The notes: generated by a model not told the origin, from the sequence alone. DNA of 64,000 nucleotides from PGYR01 sp034670025 (GCA_034670025.1 JAXMOE010000003.1:278080-342079), one strand, 5' to 3'. Positions 1-10,300 are shown, counted from the first letter of the stretch. Numbers and translations: made by a program.

Positions 1-2156
1 AACTCGTCCGATACCAAGTGGAAATCGTTCGCTACTGGGTGTGGGTAGATGCGAATTGGTGCTGATGCAACAGAGCTTTGCTCTACATTAGTTATAGTTT
101 TGTTGAATGCTAATATTCTGTTATTTGGGCTATAATTCGAAAAGCCATTGTTTGCTACATAGATATGATTGTCCGAAGCAGCAATGCCCTCTGCTAGTCC
201 ATCTACTATAATTTCAGAAAGTTTGTCGCCTGTTTCTGGATTGAATATTAACACCTTACCCGCGTAAGTAGTTACGTAAAGGTTGTTGCCAACAAAAGCG
301 GCATTACGTGGTCCAGCAAAGCCAGACGTTCCAGTTGAGAAAGTGAACTCTTTTTCTGCTGTCAGCAAGTCAATTATGTGTACTTCGTGGCTGCCGTTCA
401 TTACAATTGCAGCTTTCGTTTGGCCTACGTTCATTGCAATTCCGCTACCTGTTGCACCTACGTCTATGCTGATGTTTTCCGTAAACCCAGTAAAGCCAAG
501 CTTTAGGATATTCACTTTTGCGTCTTCTTCACCAAAAGTACCTTCTGACAATGACACTACACCAAAGCCAGCAGAGTTTTGGTAAACACCGAGATCAACA
601 ATATTATTACCAACTTCTTCGCTTACATCTATCCCAACTACGTCGTTTATTATTCTCGCATAGCTCTTTCCTTCTGCGTAATCTCTTTGTCCTAACACCA
701 AATAGTCGAGCACAGAGAATGCTGTAGAAACATACATACCCGCGTCCAATGAGTCAGTTATTTCACCTTCCGCTACATCATACATATAGACCTTATTACC
801 AGACGGCAAAACCAAAACACCATCAGAAGACACATTCGTATTGACTGGGAAGTTTAAGTAGAAAGGCAATTCTATCTCAGTGCCACTATTCCCGTAATCA
901 AACGGCTCGCTTCCTTCAGGCAAAAAGCTATAGATTGAAGAATATTGTTCGCCAGAATCTAAATCTGCCGTACCATCAAAGTCAAAATCAACGCCCAAAG
1001 TAGGTACGTAGTATCTATTCTCATATCCCATAATGTCGAGTGGTTGGTAAGGAGTGGTTGCTTTTGCCACATATCTTTCATCTAAGTTTAACTCATTTTC
1101 GATAGAATAAATGTTTACTGTGTTCCCACCTCCTAAATAAAGCACGCCATCATTTGAGTAAGCCATTGACATTTCTAACTCAGTTCTGTGCTTTTCGGGG
1201 AAATCTAAGTTCCCAAATAAAGTAAGGTCAAAACCTTCGGTGATAGCTAAGTCATATTCTTCTGTTATTGGATAAAACACTTCCGTTTCATCGAATAATC
1301 CACTTCTAATTATCGAACTTTCTCCATTCCCAGCATAATTAGTTGTTAGCTTAATCAGCACATTACTTTCGTTGAAAGTGGTGTAAACATAGCCAAAACC
1401 AGAGTGGAGCTGACCAAATGAGCCGTCATATTCTGGTTCTTCATTAGCATTATAATTCCAAATTAACTTTGCTTCAGCATCTCCAACTATTCTGTAGAAA
1501 TTAATTACTCCATCAGTAGTAATTACTGCTAACTCTTCCGTACCGTCTTGTTCTAAATCAACGAATACAGCATCGTAAGCAAAGGTGTTCAGGTCACTAG
1601 ATATTTCGTTGGTCGTAGCTCCATTTGTTACTACCACACTACCTTGGTTAGTTTCGGAGTTGATTACCTTTACAGTATATTTTTCAAACTGTTTGTAGAT
1701 TATTGGTTGTCCGCCTTCTACTTCTGTTTTGAACTCAGCGAAACCATCTTCCATTTTGAAGCCCTGAAAATAACCATTTTCTACTACTTTGAAATTCTGC
1801 GTTACAGCTGCAAAATTAAGAACTATAGTTGAGTAACCTTTAGTTAAATCAGTAGTCAATTTGAACGGCTCTGCAAAAAATCTGTCAAATTCAACCTCTC
1901 TCCCTGCTTCAATCATAGCACCATTTGGGTCATAAGACCAAATTGAGGCCTTTTCTTCACCTTCATCGAACTTTCCGTTTTGGTTAATATCATTACCAGC
2001 ACAGAAGAAATAACGAATACTGTCTGTTGGGTTAATCGTCATACCCACTACTTCGCTACCTACGGTGTACGAAATATGAGTTTTATTGATAATAGATGAG
2101 TCTGCAGCTCCATAGCCACACAGCAATACTACTAAAGCAATTACATACTTTTTCAT
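1..2156 (-). CDS. T9SS-secreted beta-propeller-like surface protein under a cobalamin riboswitch (3' end outside window)
   Basis: This minus-strand reading frame is open for 718 codons and runs off the left edge. It starts at an ATG (2154-2156) with the signal peptide MKKYVIALVVLLCGYGAADS. The body has recurring short segments of the 'VYLGGGNTVNIYS', 'HVIDLLTAEKEF' and 'VLIFNPETGDKL' kind, typical of YVTN/YncE-like beta-propeller blades. Two Asp-rich Ca-binding-like loops are visible: DINQNGKFDEGE near residue 56 and DFDFDGTADLDSGE near residue 389. The last visible residues, IYPHPVANDFHL near residue 705, are the start of a T9SS type A sorting domain, so little is missing. The leader holds a cobalamin riboswitch. 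In Bacteroides, surface propellers of the BtuG type capture B12 for BtuB. A similar role here is inference from the riboswitch, the fold and the divergent TonB receptor. Confidence 0.8.
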   Translation of the reverse strand, partial: MKKYVIALVVLLCGYGAADSSIINKTHISYTVGSEVVGMTINPTDSIRYFFCAGNDINQNGKFDEGEEKASIWSYDPNGAMIEAGREVEFDRFFAEPFKLTTDLTKGYSTIVLNFAAVTQNFKVVENGYFQGFKMEDGFAEFKTEVEGGQPIIYKQFEKYTVKVINSETNQGSVVVTNGATTNEISSDLNTFAYDAVFVDLEQDGTEELAVITTDGVINFYRIVGDAEAKLIWNYNANEEPEYDGSFGQLHSGFGYVYTTFNESNVLIKLTTNYAGNGESSIIRSGLFDETEVFYPITEEYDLAITEGFDLTLFGNLDFPEKHRTELEMSMAYSNDGVLYLGGGNTVNIYSIENELNLDERYVAKATTPYQPLDIMGYENRYYVPTLGVDFDFDGTADLDSGEQYSSIYSFLPEGSEPFDYGNSGTEIELPFYLNFPVNTNVSSDGVLVLPSGNKVYMYDVAEGEITDSLDAGMYVSTAFSVLDYLVLGQRDYAEGKSYARIINDVVGIDVSEEVGNNIVDLGVYQNSAGFGVVSLSEGTFGEEDAKVNILKLGFTGFTENISIDVGATGSGIAMNVGQTKAAIVMNGSHEVHIIDLLTAEKEFTFSTGTSGFAGPRNAAFVGNNLYVTTYAGKVLIFNPETGDKLSEIIVDGLAEGIAASDNHIYVANNGFSNYSPNNRILAFNKTITNVEQSSVASAPIRIYPHPVANDFHLVSDE

Positions 2157-2284
2157 AAGAATTGTACCTTGTTTATTATTAAATATTAAATGTATTTATT
2201 TCTATATAAAAGAGGCAAGGCACTTACAGGAAAGGTGGCAACACAAGGTTACTCACTTTTATTGGGGTGCTATTTACCTCAAAG

Positions 2285-2303
2285 CATCTGTTGTCCGCAG
2301 ATG
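2285..2303 (-). other. Hairpin in the riboswitch leader
   Basis: CATCTG (2285-2290) and CAGATG (2298-2303) form a perfect 6-bp stem with a 7-nt loop between the aptamer and the start codon. It may be part of the expression platform. No U-run follows it, so it is not an obvious intrinsic terminator. Translational control is an alternative. Confidence 0.4.
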
Positions 2304-2339
2304 TTCAATTCTCTAAATTAAGAATTATTCCAATGAGTA

Positions 2340-2490
2340 TCACTTAGTCTGGTGTTCTGACTACCGAGTTTCTTACCTTCCGAACTGCCTTCCCACACAA
2401 AAAATTGCACAGTGACTGCATTCTGCTTAGTTCGGTTGTAACTCGTTACAGCGGCGGAACCGTTCCCGAATTTCACAGGATTCCCAACAA
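2340..2490 (-). promoter_or_regulatory. Cobalamin riboswitch aptamer
   Basis: Read on the minus strand, the canonical blocks occur in order: GGGAATCC (2478-2485), a GAACGGTTCCGCCGCTGTAAC core (about 2444-2463), AGTCACTG followed after a variable loop by GGGAAGGC (2387-2394), and finally GTCAGAACACCAGAC (2347-2361). The segment UUAGUU just 5' of the core can pair with GACUAA just 3' of the last block and close the aptamer. These match the B12-box architecture of class I cobalamin riboswitches. The RNA reads into the minus-strand propeller gene 190 nt downstream, not into the plus-strand TonB receptor. High cobalamin would be expected to shut the gene off. Confidence 0.9.
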
Positions 2491-2510
2491 CTAACGATAA
2501 ATCAATAATC

Positions 2511-2541
2511 CAAAGTTATACTATTATCTCAAAAGTTCAAA
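2511..2541 (-). promoter_or_regulatory. Bacteroidota-type promoter for the riboswitch transcript
   Basis: On the minus strand TTTG (2538-2541) is followed after exactly 19 nt by TAACTTTG (2511-2518). This is a full match to the Bacteroidota primary-sigma consensus TTTG-N19-TAnnTTTG. Transcription would begin about 10 nt before the riboswitch closing stem. Confidence 0.75.
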
Positions 2542-2559
2542 ATTTTCCTCACACTTTGC

Positions 2560-2567
2560 TATCTTTG
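2560..2567 (+). promoter_or_regulatory. Possible -7 element for the TonB receptor gene
   Basis: TATCTTTG matches the TAnnTTTG element 45 nt before the receptor start codon. The -33 position shows no good TTTG, so this is a weak call. It overlaps no part of the divergent promoter. Confidence 0.4.
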
Positions 2568-2611
2568 TAATTCTTTGACCAAAATTTTGATATTAACAAC
2601 AACAAGCATTA

Positions 2612-4591
2612 ATGAAAAAGTTAATTTTTTTATTCCTATTCGCAATAGTAGTAACATCGGCTCAGACACCAAGGGACACAATCAGAACTTACCGATTAGG
2701 TGAGATAGTCACCGAATCGGAAAAAGGGGTAAGTATAACCCCCACAAAGATAAAAGAGATAAAATACCACGAAATAAAAGAGCAGGATGCTGTTAACTTC
2801 GAAGAGTTGAACGCAGTTATTCCAGCGGGATTTTTGCAAACTAACTCGCGAGGCGAATCACTTATTTTCTTGCGTGGTGCTGGCGAAAGGTCGATATCTA
2901 TTTTCTTCGATGGAATATATTTCAATGTGCCTTGGGACAACCGCTTGGACTTAAGTATGATACCGACGGACATAATTGGTAATCTGAAAATAAGCACAGG
3001 GGCTAACTCAGTTCTCTATGGTGCAAATGTGTTGGGAGGTGCGATTAATATCACTACTTCCGAAAGGGAAAGTGACGGAATAGGTGGCAACGTATCCCTT
3101 CAAATAGGCGAAGGTGGCAGAAAGTACAGTGGTGTGAAAATAGAGGGAAGAGACGGCAATTTTAACTATCTGGGGAATCTGTCATTTATGACTCGCGATG
3201 GGCTAAAAGCACCAAAAGACAATAGCTTCAATCTCCGCACTGGCAAGGATGAAGACTTGATTGTGAATAGCCAAAACGAGAGAATAACTGCCTACGTACG
3301 AGGTGAGTATTCATTCAACGATACGGACAAACTGGGAATCTCGTTCAACCACGTAGATGGGAACAAAGGAGTGATACCAGTGAACAATCCAGAAGATGTA
3401 AACACTCGTTTTTGGAAATACCCAGAGTGGATGAGAAGCATAGTAACTGTGAATGGTAGTGCTGCGCTTTCTGAAATGATATCGTTCAAAGGGGCTGTGT
3501 GGGGTGATCAGTTCAACCAAACAATAGAAGATTACGAAAGCATAGAGTTCGACCAAGTAAACGAAAGACAATACGATGACGATATGTCGTTTGGTGCTCG
3601 GTTGAATTTTGCTGCTGACCTTAGTGATAGCGATATGTTGAACTTCACAATCAATGGGTTCGCTACTACTCACACCGAGGAGATAGAAGACAGCGAAGGC
3701 AACAGCACAACCAAAGATTACGGACAAACTACGTCGAGCTTTGGACTGGAATACAAGCGATTGCAAGGCGATTGGGTGTTCACTTTGGGTTCGTCTTACG
3801 ATAGATTTGATGTAAGCAAAGCTGGTGATTTCACGGAAGTAGAGGGCAGTTCGTTCGATGACATTGCCGCCGTGTTTGGTGTAAATTATAACATAAATAC
3901 TGAAGTCAACTTATTCGCAAGTGTTGGTAAAAAGAGTAGATTTCCAACTATGCGTGAGTCATTTTCGGCAGCACTCAACAAGTTTACAATCAATCCAGAT
4001 TTGAAACCAGAGCAAGGAATATTGACAGAAGTTGGGGTTGATTATTCGGAAGGCGATTTGGAAACAACACTATCGCTTTTTGCCAATAGCTTTACTGATT
4101 TGGTTTCGCAAGCACCAGTGGTGGGCGATTCGCTAAACCGAAAGCAGAGGGTAAACTTAGATGAAGCTACTATAATCGGTGCTGAATTTAGAGCGAAGTA
4201 TTATGTTACTTATGACTTCGATTTGTCAGGTCACTTCACTTATATGAACAGCCAAGGCACGGTAGATGGCGAAGAGCAGAAGTTAGAAGCTAAGCCCGAT
4301 ATGATTGCATTCTTACAAGCAGATTGGCGAATAGGTAGTGGGTTTGACCTAATGGCAGAAGTTGACCTAATGGGTAAGCAGTACGGGATATCGGACATAA
4401 CGGACAGCTTTGTAGAATTAGAATCTACATCGTTAGTTAACCTGAGGGTGAGCTACTTGACTACTTATAACAAGAATCTATATACTTTCTTCATAAGGGC
4501 GAACAACCTATTAGACCAAGCCAGATTAACTAGAGTGGGCATTTCTGCTCCTGGTAGAATGATATACGGTGGTGTTAGCGTTGCTTTTTAA
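2612..4591 (+). CDS. TonB-dependent outer-membrane receptor, probably for cobalamin (BtuB-like)
   Basis: The 659-residue protein has a signal peptide ending near TSAQ. A plug domain follows (about residues 45-155) with the typical run LRGAGERSISIFFDGI, then 'TGANSVLYGANVLGGAINI'. The rest is a 22-strand-type barrel rich in alternating aromatic residues, ending in the terminal Phe of outer-membrane proteins (GGVSVAF). TonB receptors import siderophores, cobalamin or other large ligands with energy from TonB-ExbBD. The length is close to that of BtuB-type receptors. It is divergent from a cobalamin-riboswitch-controlled surface protein, which is the main reason to propose B12 as substrate. It has no visible riboswitch of its own. 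Substrate assignment is inference; the family call is firm. Confidence 0.85.
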   Translation: MKKLIFLFLFAIVVTSAQTPRDTIRTYRLGEIVTESEKGVSITPTKIKEIKYHEIKEQDAVNFEELNAVIPAGFLQTNSRGESLIFLRGAGERSISIFFDGIYFNVPWDNRLDLSMIPTDIIGNLKISTGANSVLYGANVLGGAINITTSERESDGIGGNVSLQIGEGGRKYSGVKIEGRDGNFNYLGNLSFMTRDGLKAPKDNSFNLRTGKDEDLIVNSQNERITAYVRGEYSFNDTDKLGISFNHVDGNKGVIPVNNPEDVNTRFWKYPEWMRSIVTVNGSAALSEMISFKGAVWGDQFNQTIEDYESIEFDQVNERQYDDDMSFGARLNFAADLSDSDMLNFTINGFATTHTEEIEDSEGNSTTKDYGQTTSSFGLEYKRLQGDWVFTLGSSYDRFDVSKAGDFTEVEGSSFDDIAAVFGVNYNINTEVNLFASVGKKSRFPTMRESFSAALNKFTINPDLKPEQGILTEVGVDYSEGDLETTLSLFANSFTDLVSQAPVVGDSLNRKQRVNLDEATIIGAEFRAKYYVTYDFDLSGHFTYMNSQGTVDGEEQKLEAKPDMIAFLQADWRIGSGFDLMAEVDLMGKQYGISDITDSFVELESTSLVNLRVSYLTTYNKNLYTFFIRANNLLDQARLTRVGISAPGRMIYGGVSVAF

Positions 4592-4597
4592 ATCGGT

Positions 4598-5082
4598 TTA
4601 TCTGAACCGATAAGCGTACCCCATTTGTAACAGCAACAAAGGATTACTCATAGTACCCGTCCCAGCAGACAGCCCAGCACTGAAATAAAACCCTTTGGAG
4701 TTCACTATATAATTAACAGATGCGTATTGGCACTTCTAACTTTGCCATAAGAGAATGAACTATATTCGAAGGTATCGTGGTCAAAATAGCCAATACCCAC
4801 AGACACTGCCTGATAAGTGTTCGTTAATTCTGAGAATTTATACCCTAATTCTAATTGATAACCAATGTTCCCAGAACCAAAGTACCCCAATGAACCTTTC
4901 AGTAACATTGAGTCAAAGTGCGTAGAAGCAATTACATTTGCTCCTGCTGGTGTACCTAATACAACACCGAGTTCACCCTTAACAGGAGTGCTTACTAATT
5001 GCTTTTCCGTTTCATTTCCCTGAGTGAATAGCAATGAAGATGAACAACTAAACAATATAATCATTAATAGTAAAGCTTTCAT
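4598..5082 (-). pseudogene. Small exported beta-rich protein, frameshifted paralogue of the upstream gene
   Basis: The intact part (5082 down to about 4730) starts MKALLLMIILFSCSSSLL and aligns along its length with the 176-residue protein encoded just upstream (shared GELGVVLGTPAGANVI / GEFGAVIGTPGVVNVV). The frame then ends early at 4705. In another frame the reading continues YASVNYIVNSKGFYF ... LLLLQMGYAYRFR and stops at 4598-4600. This matches the paralogue's tail (YAAISYLLNTRGLYI ... LLFQIGYVFQIR). The break lies between about 4724 and 4732. Either the gene is a recent pseudogene or the consensus has an indel. The function is unknown; the fold suggests a small outer-membrane or periplasmic beta-barrel-like protein. 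Confidence 0.75.
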
Positions 5083-5090
5083 ACATCAAC

Positions 5091-5618
5091 CTATCTTATC
5101 TGAAATACATAACCAATTTGGAACAAAAGTTGTGGACTTGGGTAAGAACCCTGACCATGCGAAAGCCCTAAGTTTATATAAAGTCCACGAGTGTTGAGCA
5201 AATAACTAATTGCAGCATAATCCCATACGTGCCTCTTAGAATTAGGATACCTATAATAACCATCATCATCGTTTGTGGTTAGAACTGAGTGACCAATTCC
5301 CAGACCAAAACCGTGGTAAGTTTCGTCTTCTTCATAAAACTTATATCCCACTTCAAACTGAGCGCCATAAGTTCCTGAGCCCAGAAATCCACCCGAGAAC
5401 TTGAAAAGAAATCCACCCGTGTGTGCTGCCATTACTACATTCACTACACCCGGTGTCCCAATCACAGCTCCAAATTCACCCTTTACCTTCTCTTTGCTAT
5501 TGTCATAGATTTTGTACGACCTGCCGTTTTCTACTACTATTATGCTGTCCTGTGATTGTGAGTGTAAGCAAGCCACAGTTGCAGCAAACAATATCAACAC
5601 TATTAATATTTTTCTCAT
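5091..5618 (-). CDS. Small exported beta-rich protein of unknown function
   Basis: The ATG at 5616-5618 (MRKILIVLILFAATVACLHSQ) gives a standard signal peptide and is preferred over an in-frame ATG five codons upstream. The mature part, about 155 residues, alternates hydrophobic and polar residues and carries repeated Gly-rich turns (FKFSGGFLGSGTYGAQFEVGYKF, GFGLGIGHSV). It ends LLFQIGYVFQIR, like a small outer-membrane barrel. It is a paralogue of the frameshifted gene directly downstream (8-nt gap), so the pair arose by tandem duplication and is probably co-transcribed. No family was recognised. Confidence 0.65.
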   Translation of the reverse strand: MRKILIVLILFAATVACLHSQSQDSIIVVENGRSYKIYDNSKEKVKGEFGAVIGTPGVVNVVMAAHTGGFLFKFSGGFLGSGTYGAQFEVGYKFYEEDETYHGFGLGIGHSVLTTNDDDGYYRYPNSKRHVWDYAAISYLLNTRGLYINLGLSHGQGSYPSPQLLFQIGYVFQIR

Positions 5619-5641
5619 AAGTCTAATTATCAATTATTAAT

Positions 5642-6904
5642 TTACACCAATTCCGCTTTCTCTCTCTTTATATTAGCACCCAAGCTCGATAGCTTTTGCT
5701 CTATATTCTCGTAACCACGGTCTAAGTGATAGACACGCAGCACTTCCGTTCTGCCTTCTGCCACCAATCCTGCTAATATTAGCGATGCACTAGCACGCAA
5801 ATCGGACGACATCACCTGTGCACCCGTTAACTTTTTGCCACCACGAACTATCGCCATATTATCCGTTACAGATATATTAGCACCCAAGCGTTGCAATTCT
5901 GGTATGTGTTTGAACCTATCAGTATATATATTATCTACAATTTTCGAAGTACCGTTAGCAGCCATCATATAAGCAGTCCACTGTGCTTGAACATCCGTAG
6001 GGATACCAGGGTAAACCGAAGTCGTAATGTCCACTGGAGTAATATCGCCATCCATAGTCACCCTAATGCTATTGCCGTTCACGTCTATTTCTGCACCCGT
6101 CTCTTCCATTCTGCCAATCACGGCAGCTATGTGATATGGGTTCACGTTCGTTAGCTCTACGTCACCTTTGGTCATAGCCGCAGCTATCATAAAGGTCGCG
6201 GCTTCTATTCTGTCTGGCACAATCTCTTCGTCCACAGCTTTTAGCTCATCTACTCCCTCTATCTCGAGTTGAGTAGTGCCTATGCCATCTATTTTTGCAC
6301 CCATTTTGACTAAGAAACGAGCAAGAGCAGTAATCTCTGGCTCTATTGCGGCATTAGTCAACACCGTAGAACCCTTGGCTTTTACGGCAGCCATTAACAC
6401 ATTACCAGTAGCACCAACGCTCGAAATATCGAAGTTGAATCTACCACCAGTCAAGTTAGTCGCATCTGCCACTATGTATCCGTTTTCTATTTCTATTTTT
6501 GCACCTAACTTTTCCATCCCCTTCAAGTGCAAATCAACAGGCCTTGGCCCCCAAGCACAACCGCCGGGTAGTGATACTTTCGCCTTGCCAAACCGTGCCA
6601 ACAATGGTCCAAGCACATAGAACGAGGCACGCATTTTCTTCACAAACTCATAAGGTGCTTCGTAGGAATTGACATCGCGAGTGTCCAAAAACAGAGTGTC
6701 GCCGTTAAGCTCCGAGTGAGCCCCCATAGCGTTGAGTAGGCGTGACATACTCCAAACATCGGTCAAGTTTGGTGTGTTGGTTAGGTTGTAAACCCCTGGT
6801 GCCAGTAAGCAAGCAGGCATAATAGCCAAGCAACCATTTTTAGCTCCCGATACCTTAACGGAGCCACGTAGGCGGTTGCCACCTTCTAATACTAATTTGT
6901 CCAA
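5642..6904 (-). CDS. murA: UDP-N-acetylglucosamine 1-carboxyvinyltransferase
   Basis: MurA transfers enolpyruvate from PEP to UDP-GlcNAc, the first committed step of peptidoglycan synthesis in the cytoplasm. The 420 residues match the family length. Visible signatures are the KNGCLAIMPA motif (Lys22/Asn23 region), the loop PGGCAWGPRPVDLH near residue 115 with the PEP-binding Cys that is the fosfomycin target, and PTDVQAQWTAYM with the conserved Asp near residue 305. The active-site Cys is present, so the enzyme should be fosfomycin-sensitive. It lies just upstream of the two small exported-protein genes on the same strand (23-nt gap) and has its own promoter-like element. Confidence 0.97.
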   Translation of the reverse strand: MDKLVLEGGNRLRGSVKVSGAKNGCLAIMPACLLAPGVYNLTNTPNLTDVWSMSRLLNAMGAHSELNGDTLFLDTRDVNSYEAPYEFVKKMRASFYVLGPLLARFGKAKVSLPGGCAWGPRPVDLHLKGMEKLGAKIEIENGYIVADATNLTGGRFNFDISSVGATGNVLMAAVKAKGSTVLTNAAIEPEITALARFLVKMGAKIDGIGTTQLEIEGVDELKAVDEEIVPDRIEAATFMIAAAMTKGDVELTNVNPYHIAAVIGRMEETGAEIDVNGNSIRVTMDGDITPVDITTSVYPGIPTDVQAQWTAYMMAANGTSKIVDNIYTDRFKHIPELQRLGANISVTDNMAIVRGGKKLTGAQVMSSDLRASASLILAGLVAEGRTEVLRVYHLDRGYENIEQKLSSLGANIKREKAELV

Positions 6905-6931
6905 TTTGAATTTCCTCTTTTATGCATTTGT

Positions 6932-6962
6932 CAAATATAAGATAATAATTTTTTATATTCAA
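6932..6962 (-). promoter_or_regulatory. Promoter-like element upstream of murA
   Basis: TATATTTG (6932-6939 on the minus strand) matches TAnnTTTG exactly. An upstream TTGA is centred at the expected distance (19 nt away). It lies about 28 nt before the murA start codon. The -33 half is imperfect. Confidence 0.5.
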
Positions 6963-7051
6963 TTCTAAGTATATCGTTTCGGGGGTTGGGGATGATTTTA
7001 CAATAATAGGAAAAATGGTAGTGGAGAACAATCATCATATCCCGTAAGGTA

Positions 7052-7088
7052 TAATACGCTGTGTTGAGCAAAGCCGAAACATTAGTAG
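7052..7088. repeat. Dispersed intergenic repeat A, copy 1
   Basis: A segment built on GTGTTGAGC and GCCGAAACATTAGTAG recurs at 31512-31548 with only a few differences. Both copies are intergenic. The same gap between murA and the Ig-like protein gene also holds other repeat fragments: a TGCTTGTCGCGTCTTCAGC-like piece at 7125-7151, related to 49325-49350. Confidence 0.6.
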
Positions 7089-7190
7089 TAATGAAAACCA
7101 CAACGCTTTTGTGCTCTTTTGGAGGTGCTTGTCGCGTCTTCAGCGTGGGCTGGTAAAGCTTGTTTCAGACTGTGGAAGACAATCGGTAAA

Positions 7191-7271
7191 GTCACTCTGA
7201 ACGAAGTGAAGAGTCTAGGAAGTGAGATAAATAGTTATACCTGGATCCTTCACATCCGTTCAGGATGACAG
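7191..7271. repeat. Dispersed imperfect palindromic repeat C, copy 1
   Basis: TGAACGAAGTGAAGAGTCTAGG (about 7198-7219) is an imperfect inverted partner of CCTGGATCCTTCACATCCGTTCAGG (7240-7264). The element could fold into a long hairpin. A related copy lies near 56190-56262. It sits between convergent or tandem genes and encodes nothing recognisable. Confidence 0.55.
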
Positions 7272-7302
7272 TTCTCCGAAGAGTCCAGGAATAAATAAAG
7301 CC

Positions 7303-10300
7303 CTACCTAACCACAATCACATTCTCTGTCAGCATGCCACTCGGTGTTTGCAATCGCACTTGATATAGCCCAGAAGGTATTTTGTCAGTATTGATATTCA
7401 GTTGCTTCTCCGAAGCGGTTTGTGTCCAGTTCTCAGTGTAGGTAACTCTTCCTTCGCTGGAGATGAGTTCTAATGTCATTTCAGCAACGTTGAGCGTAGT
7501 CGAAACGTCCGTGGAAATATCCACCACCAACTTATCCTTTGCAGGATTTGGCGACACTCTCATCTCTGTTGCTTCTATGAAGGTAACTGTTCTCAAAGGG
7601 AACACGCAGATGGTGTCTATTTTTATTATTCCTGGTCTATCTATCACTTCAATGTACGGATTGTTAAATTCATAGCTTGGGAATGTGATGTCATATTCCA
7701 GTTCATTAGCTAGCATTATTGTTCCATTTATTTCATGGATTTGAGTCTTTGCCTCATTGATTTCTGCGGTTTGAGTAATAGTATAATCATCTTCCGTGTA
7801 TAGTGCTTTTCGGTCTATATCTGTCGTGATAGTATAAGTCTGCTCGCTCAAATCTGCCTCGCATTCTAAGTAAACAGGAATGCTTACTTCTGCACCAATC
7901 TCAGTTTCAGTTTCTTCTTTGGTGCTGATTTCAACTCGTGCATACACCTCCGCCGTTACTGGAATGGTAATCACAGTATCGCATGACTCTATCACCCTAT
8001 ATTCAAAGCTGTCAGTGTATGGTCCAAGCTCAGTTGGGTCGAGTGTTTTGTTGTATTGTACTGTTTGACCATTTAATACCGTGTAATTTTGACCCCCATC
8101 AGTAATTATAATATCAAAACCACTGGTATTAATAATCTCAGCTGAATCAACTCTTGTTTCAGAGATATACACTTTACCAAAGTCAATTCTGTCTTTGCTA
8201 ATGTCAAATGATAGTGATTGTTCAATTACGGTAAACTCTTCTGTTGAGCTACAACCATTCGCATCGGTTACTGTTAGCGAGTAAGTGCCTGCTTCTGTTA
8301 CTTCTATCTCTTTGGTTACTTCATCTGTCGACCATAAGTACTCTGCAAAGTCTTTGTCAGGGGAGAGGGTGGCAAGATTTCCACACACTATATCCTCACC
8401 CAATATCTCAAACTCTGGGTTTGGACTTTCGTTTACTATGAACTCTGCTGTGCCAGTGCAACCATCTTTGCTTACTGTTACGGTGTATGTTGCTGGTTGG
8501 TTTACTTCTATTGTTGGGGTAGTTTCTCCGTTGCTCCACTCATAGCTGTAGCTTGGGTCGTTTGGTAGTACCTCCAACGTTGCTGTTTCTCCCTCGCAGA
8601 TGTCACTGCCTACTATTGTTGGTTGTAGGTTGTCTTCCACACTGATAGCTATCTCGGTGCTGTCCATACAGCCCGTTCTTGTGTCTGTTATAGTTAGTTT
8701 GTAAGTGCCTGTTTCGCTTGCGTAAATGCTTTTTGTTATTTCATTTGTGCTCCACAGATACTCAAAGTAATCAGCATCATATTTAGATTCTAACAGCACC
8801 GAATCGCCCTCACAAATTGTTGTTGGGACTGGTTTGAGTTCCGCTATTACATTGGGGTGGTCTTTTACTTTTATTGTTCTACGAATCTCACAGCCGTCTT
8901 CAGTTGTAACTGTTAGAGTATAATTAGCAGGGTCAATTACTGTTATAGAACGTGTATCTGCTCCGTTTGACCAGCGATAGTTAGGGTATTCTTCTTCAGA
9001 TGTTAGTGTAACTGATTCGCCCTCACATTTGATAGTATCGCCAGTTATAGCCAACTGATATTCATCGCCAAAGCCGACTTGTACCTCCACAAAGCCAGTG
9101 CAGCCCTGCTCGTTTTCTACTGTTACTCCATAAGTACCGCTTTCTTCGACAACGATGAATTTGGTAGTGTCGCCTGTTGACCATAGGTAGCTCTCGTGTT
9201 CATCGATTAGGGATAGCGTCACTTCTCCTTTCTCGCACAAAAATGCTTTTGGATAGGCACGGATTGCTGGTGTTGGGCTTGGTTTTACGCGCACAAAGGT
9301 TTCTGCTACATAAGTGTCTGTATCAGTTTCTACTGTTACGGTGTATAGTCCTGCGAGTGACTGGTCTGCGTTTTCTATCGTTGGGTTTTGCTCTGTGGAC
9401 TCATAGTTGTTAGGTCCTGACCACGAGTAGGTGGCAGTTGTGTCGGGTAATTGCGTTTTTGCAAATAGCTCTATGTCTTCTCCTTCACAAACTATTATCT
9501 CACTTTTTACATATACGTCAGCGAAAGAAGCAGAAACAAATTGGGGTAAACCTAAGCTACCATATACCTGCTCGCCTTTGTTTGTACCATATTCTAAAGC
9601 TCTGAATTTATAGTTCGGGTTTAATTTGCTGTTTGGGTTCTCAATTGATGAGATGTGATTGGCACTAACTCTACATATATAAATTTTTCTATTAGGGGCA
9701 ATTTTCAGCTGAGACATAGTTCCTACACCAGAATTAGGAAAGTCTAGTGATGTATATTCCTCACTGAATGGAACCTCTTTATCAAATACAGTCTCTAACC
9801 TATTTTCCCTTATATCATATCTCATTAGCGATTCTTTCATACCCTCTTTTTTTATTGTACTTTCATAATTAGTTATATATAAGTATCTAGAATTAGGAGA
9901 GAATTCCATATCGCCTAAATAATAATTATCAAAAACTATTGAATCCATTTCATAGAATGATAAATCTATTGGGTTTATTCTCGTAAGAAATATTTTATTT
10001 TTATGCTGTCTTCCTTTCGGTTCACTCTCAATTTTAAAAAAACCTTTTGGTGAGTTTACAGCAATCAAATCTCCCATCTGGTTTATTCGTATTTCTCTGC
10101 CATTAGTATTTGGATTCAAACCAAAAAATGGTTGGTAATTACTCCTCATATAATTTCCTTCCAAATCGAACTCATAAGCACTAATTATGCCTTTGGAATC
10201 AGCTCCAATAAGAATATAATTATTTGTTATTGCACTATAAGTTAGTTGTATAGCTTCTGAGTGGTAGTTCTCGTTAATTTGCTCTTTGTAAACATCGTAA

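Noticed and set aside
283..727. Two plus-strand open frames near the left edge
   Set aside because: They lie antisense inside the long minus-strand T9SS protein frame, lack ribosome-binding sites and have poor composition.
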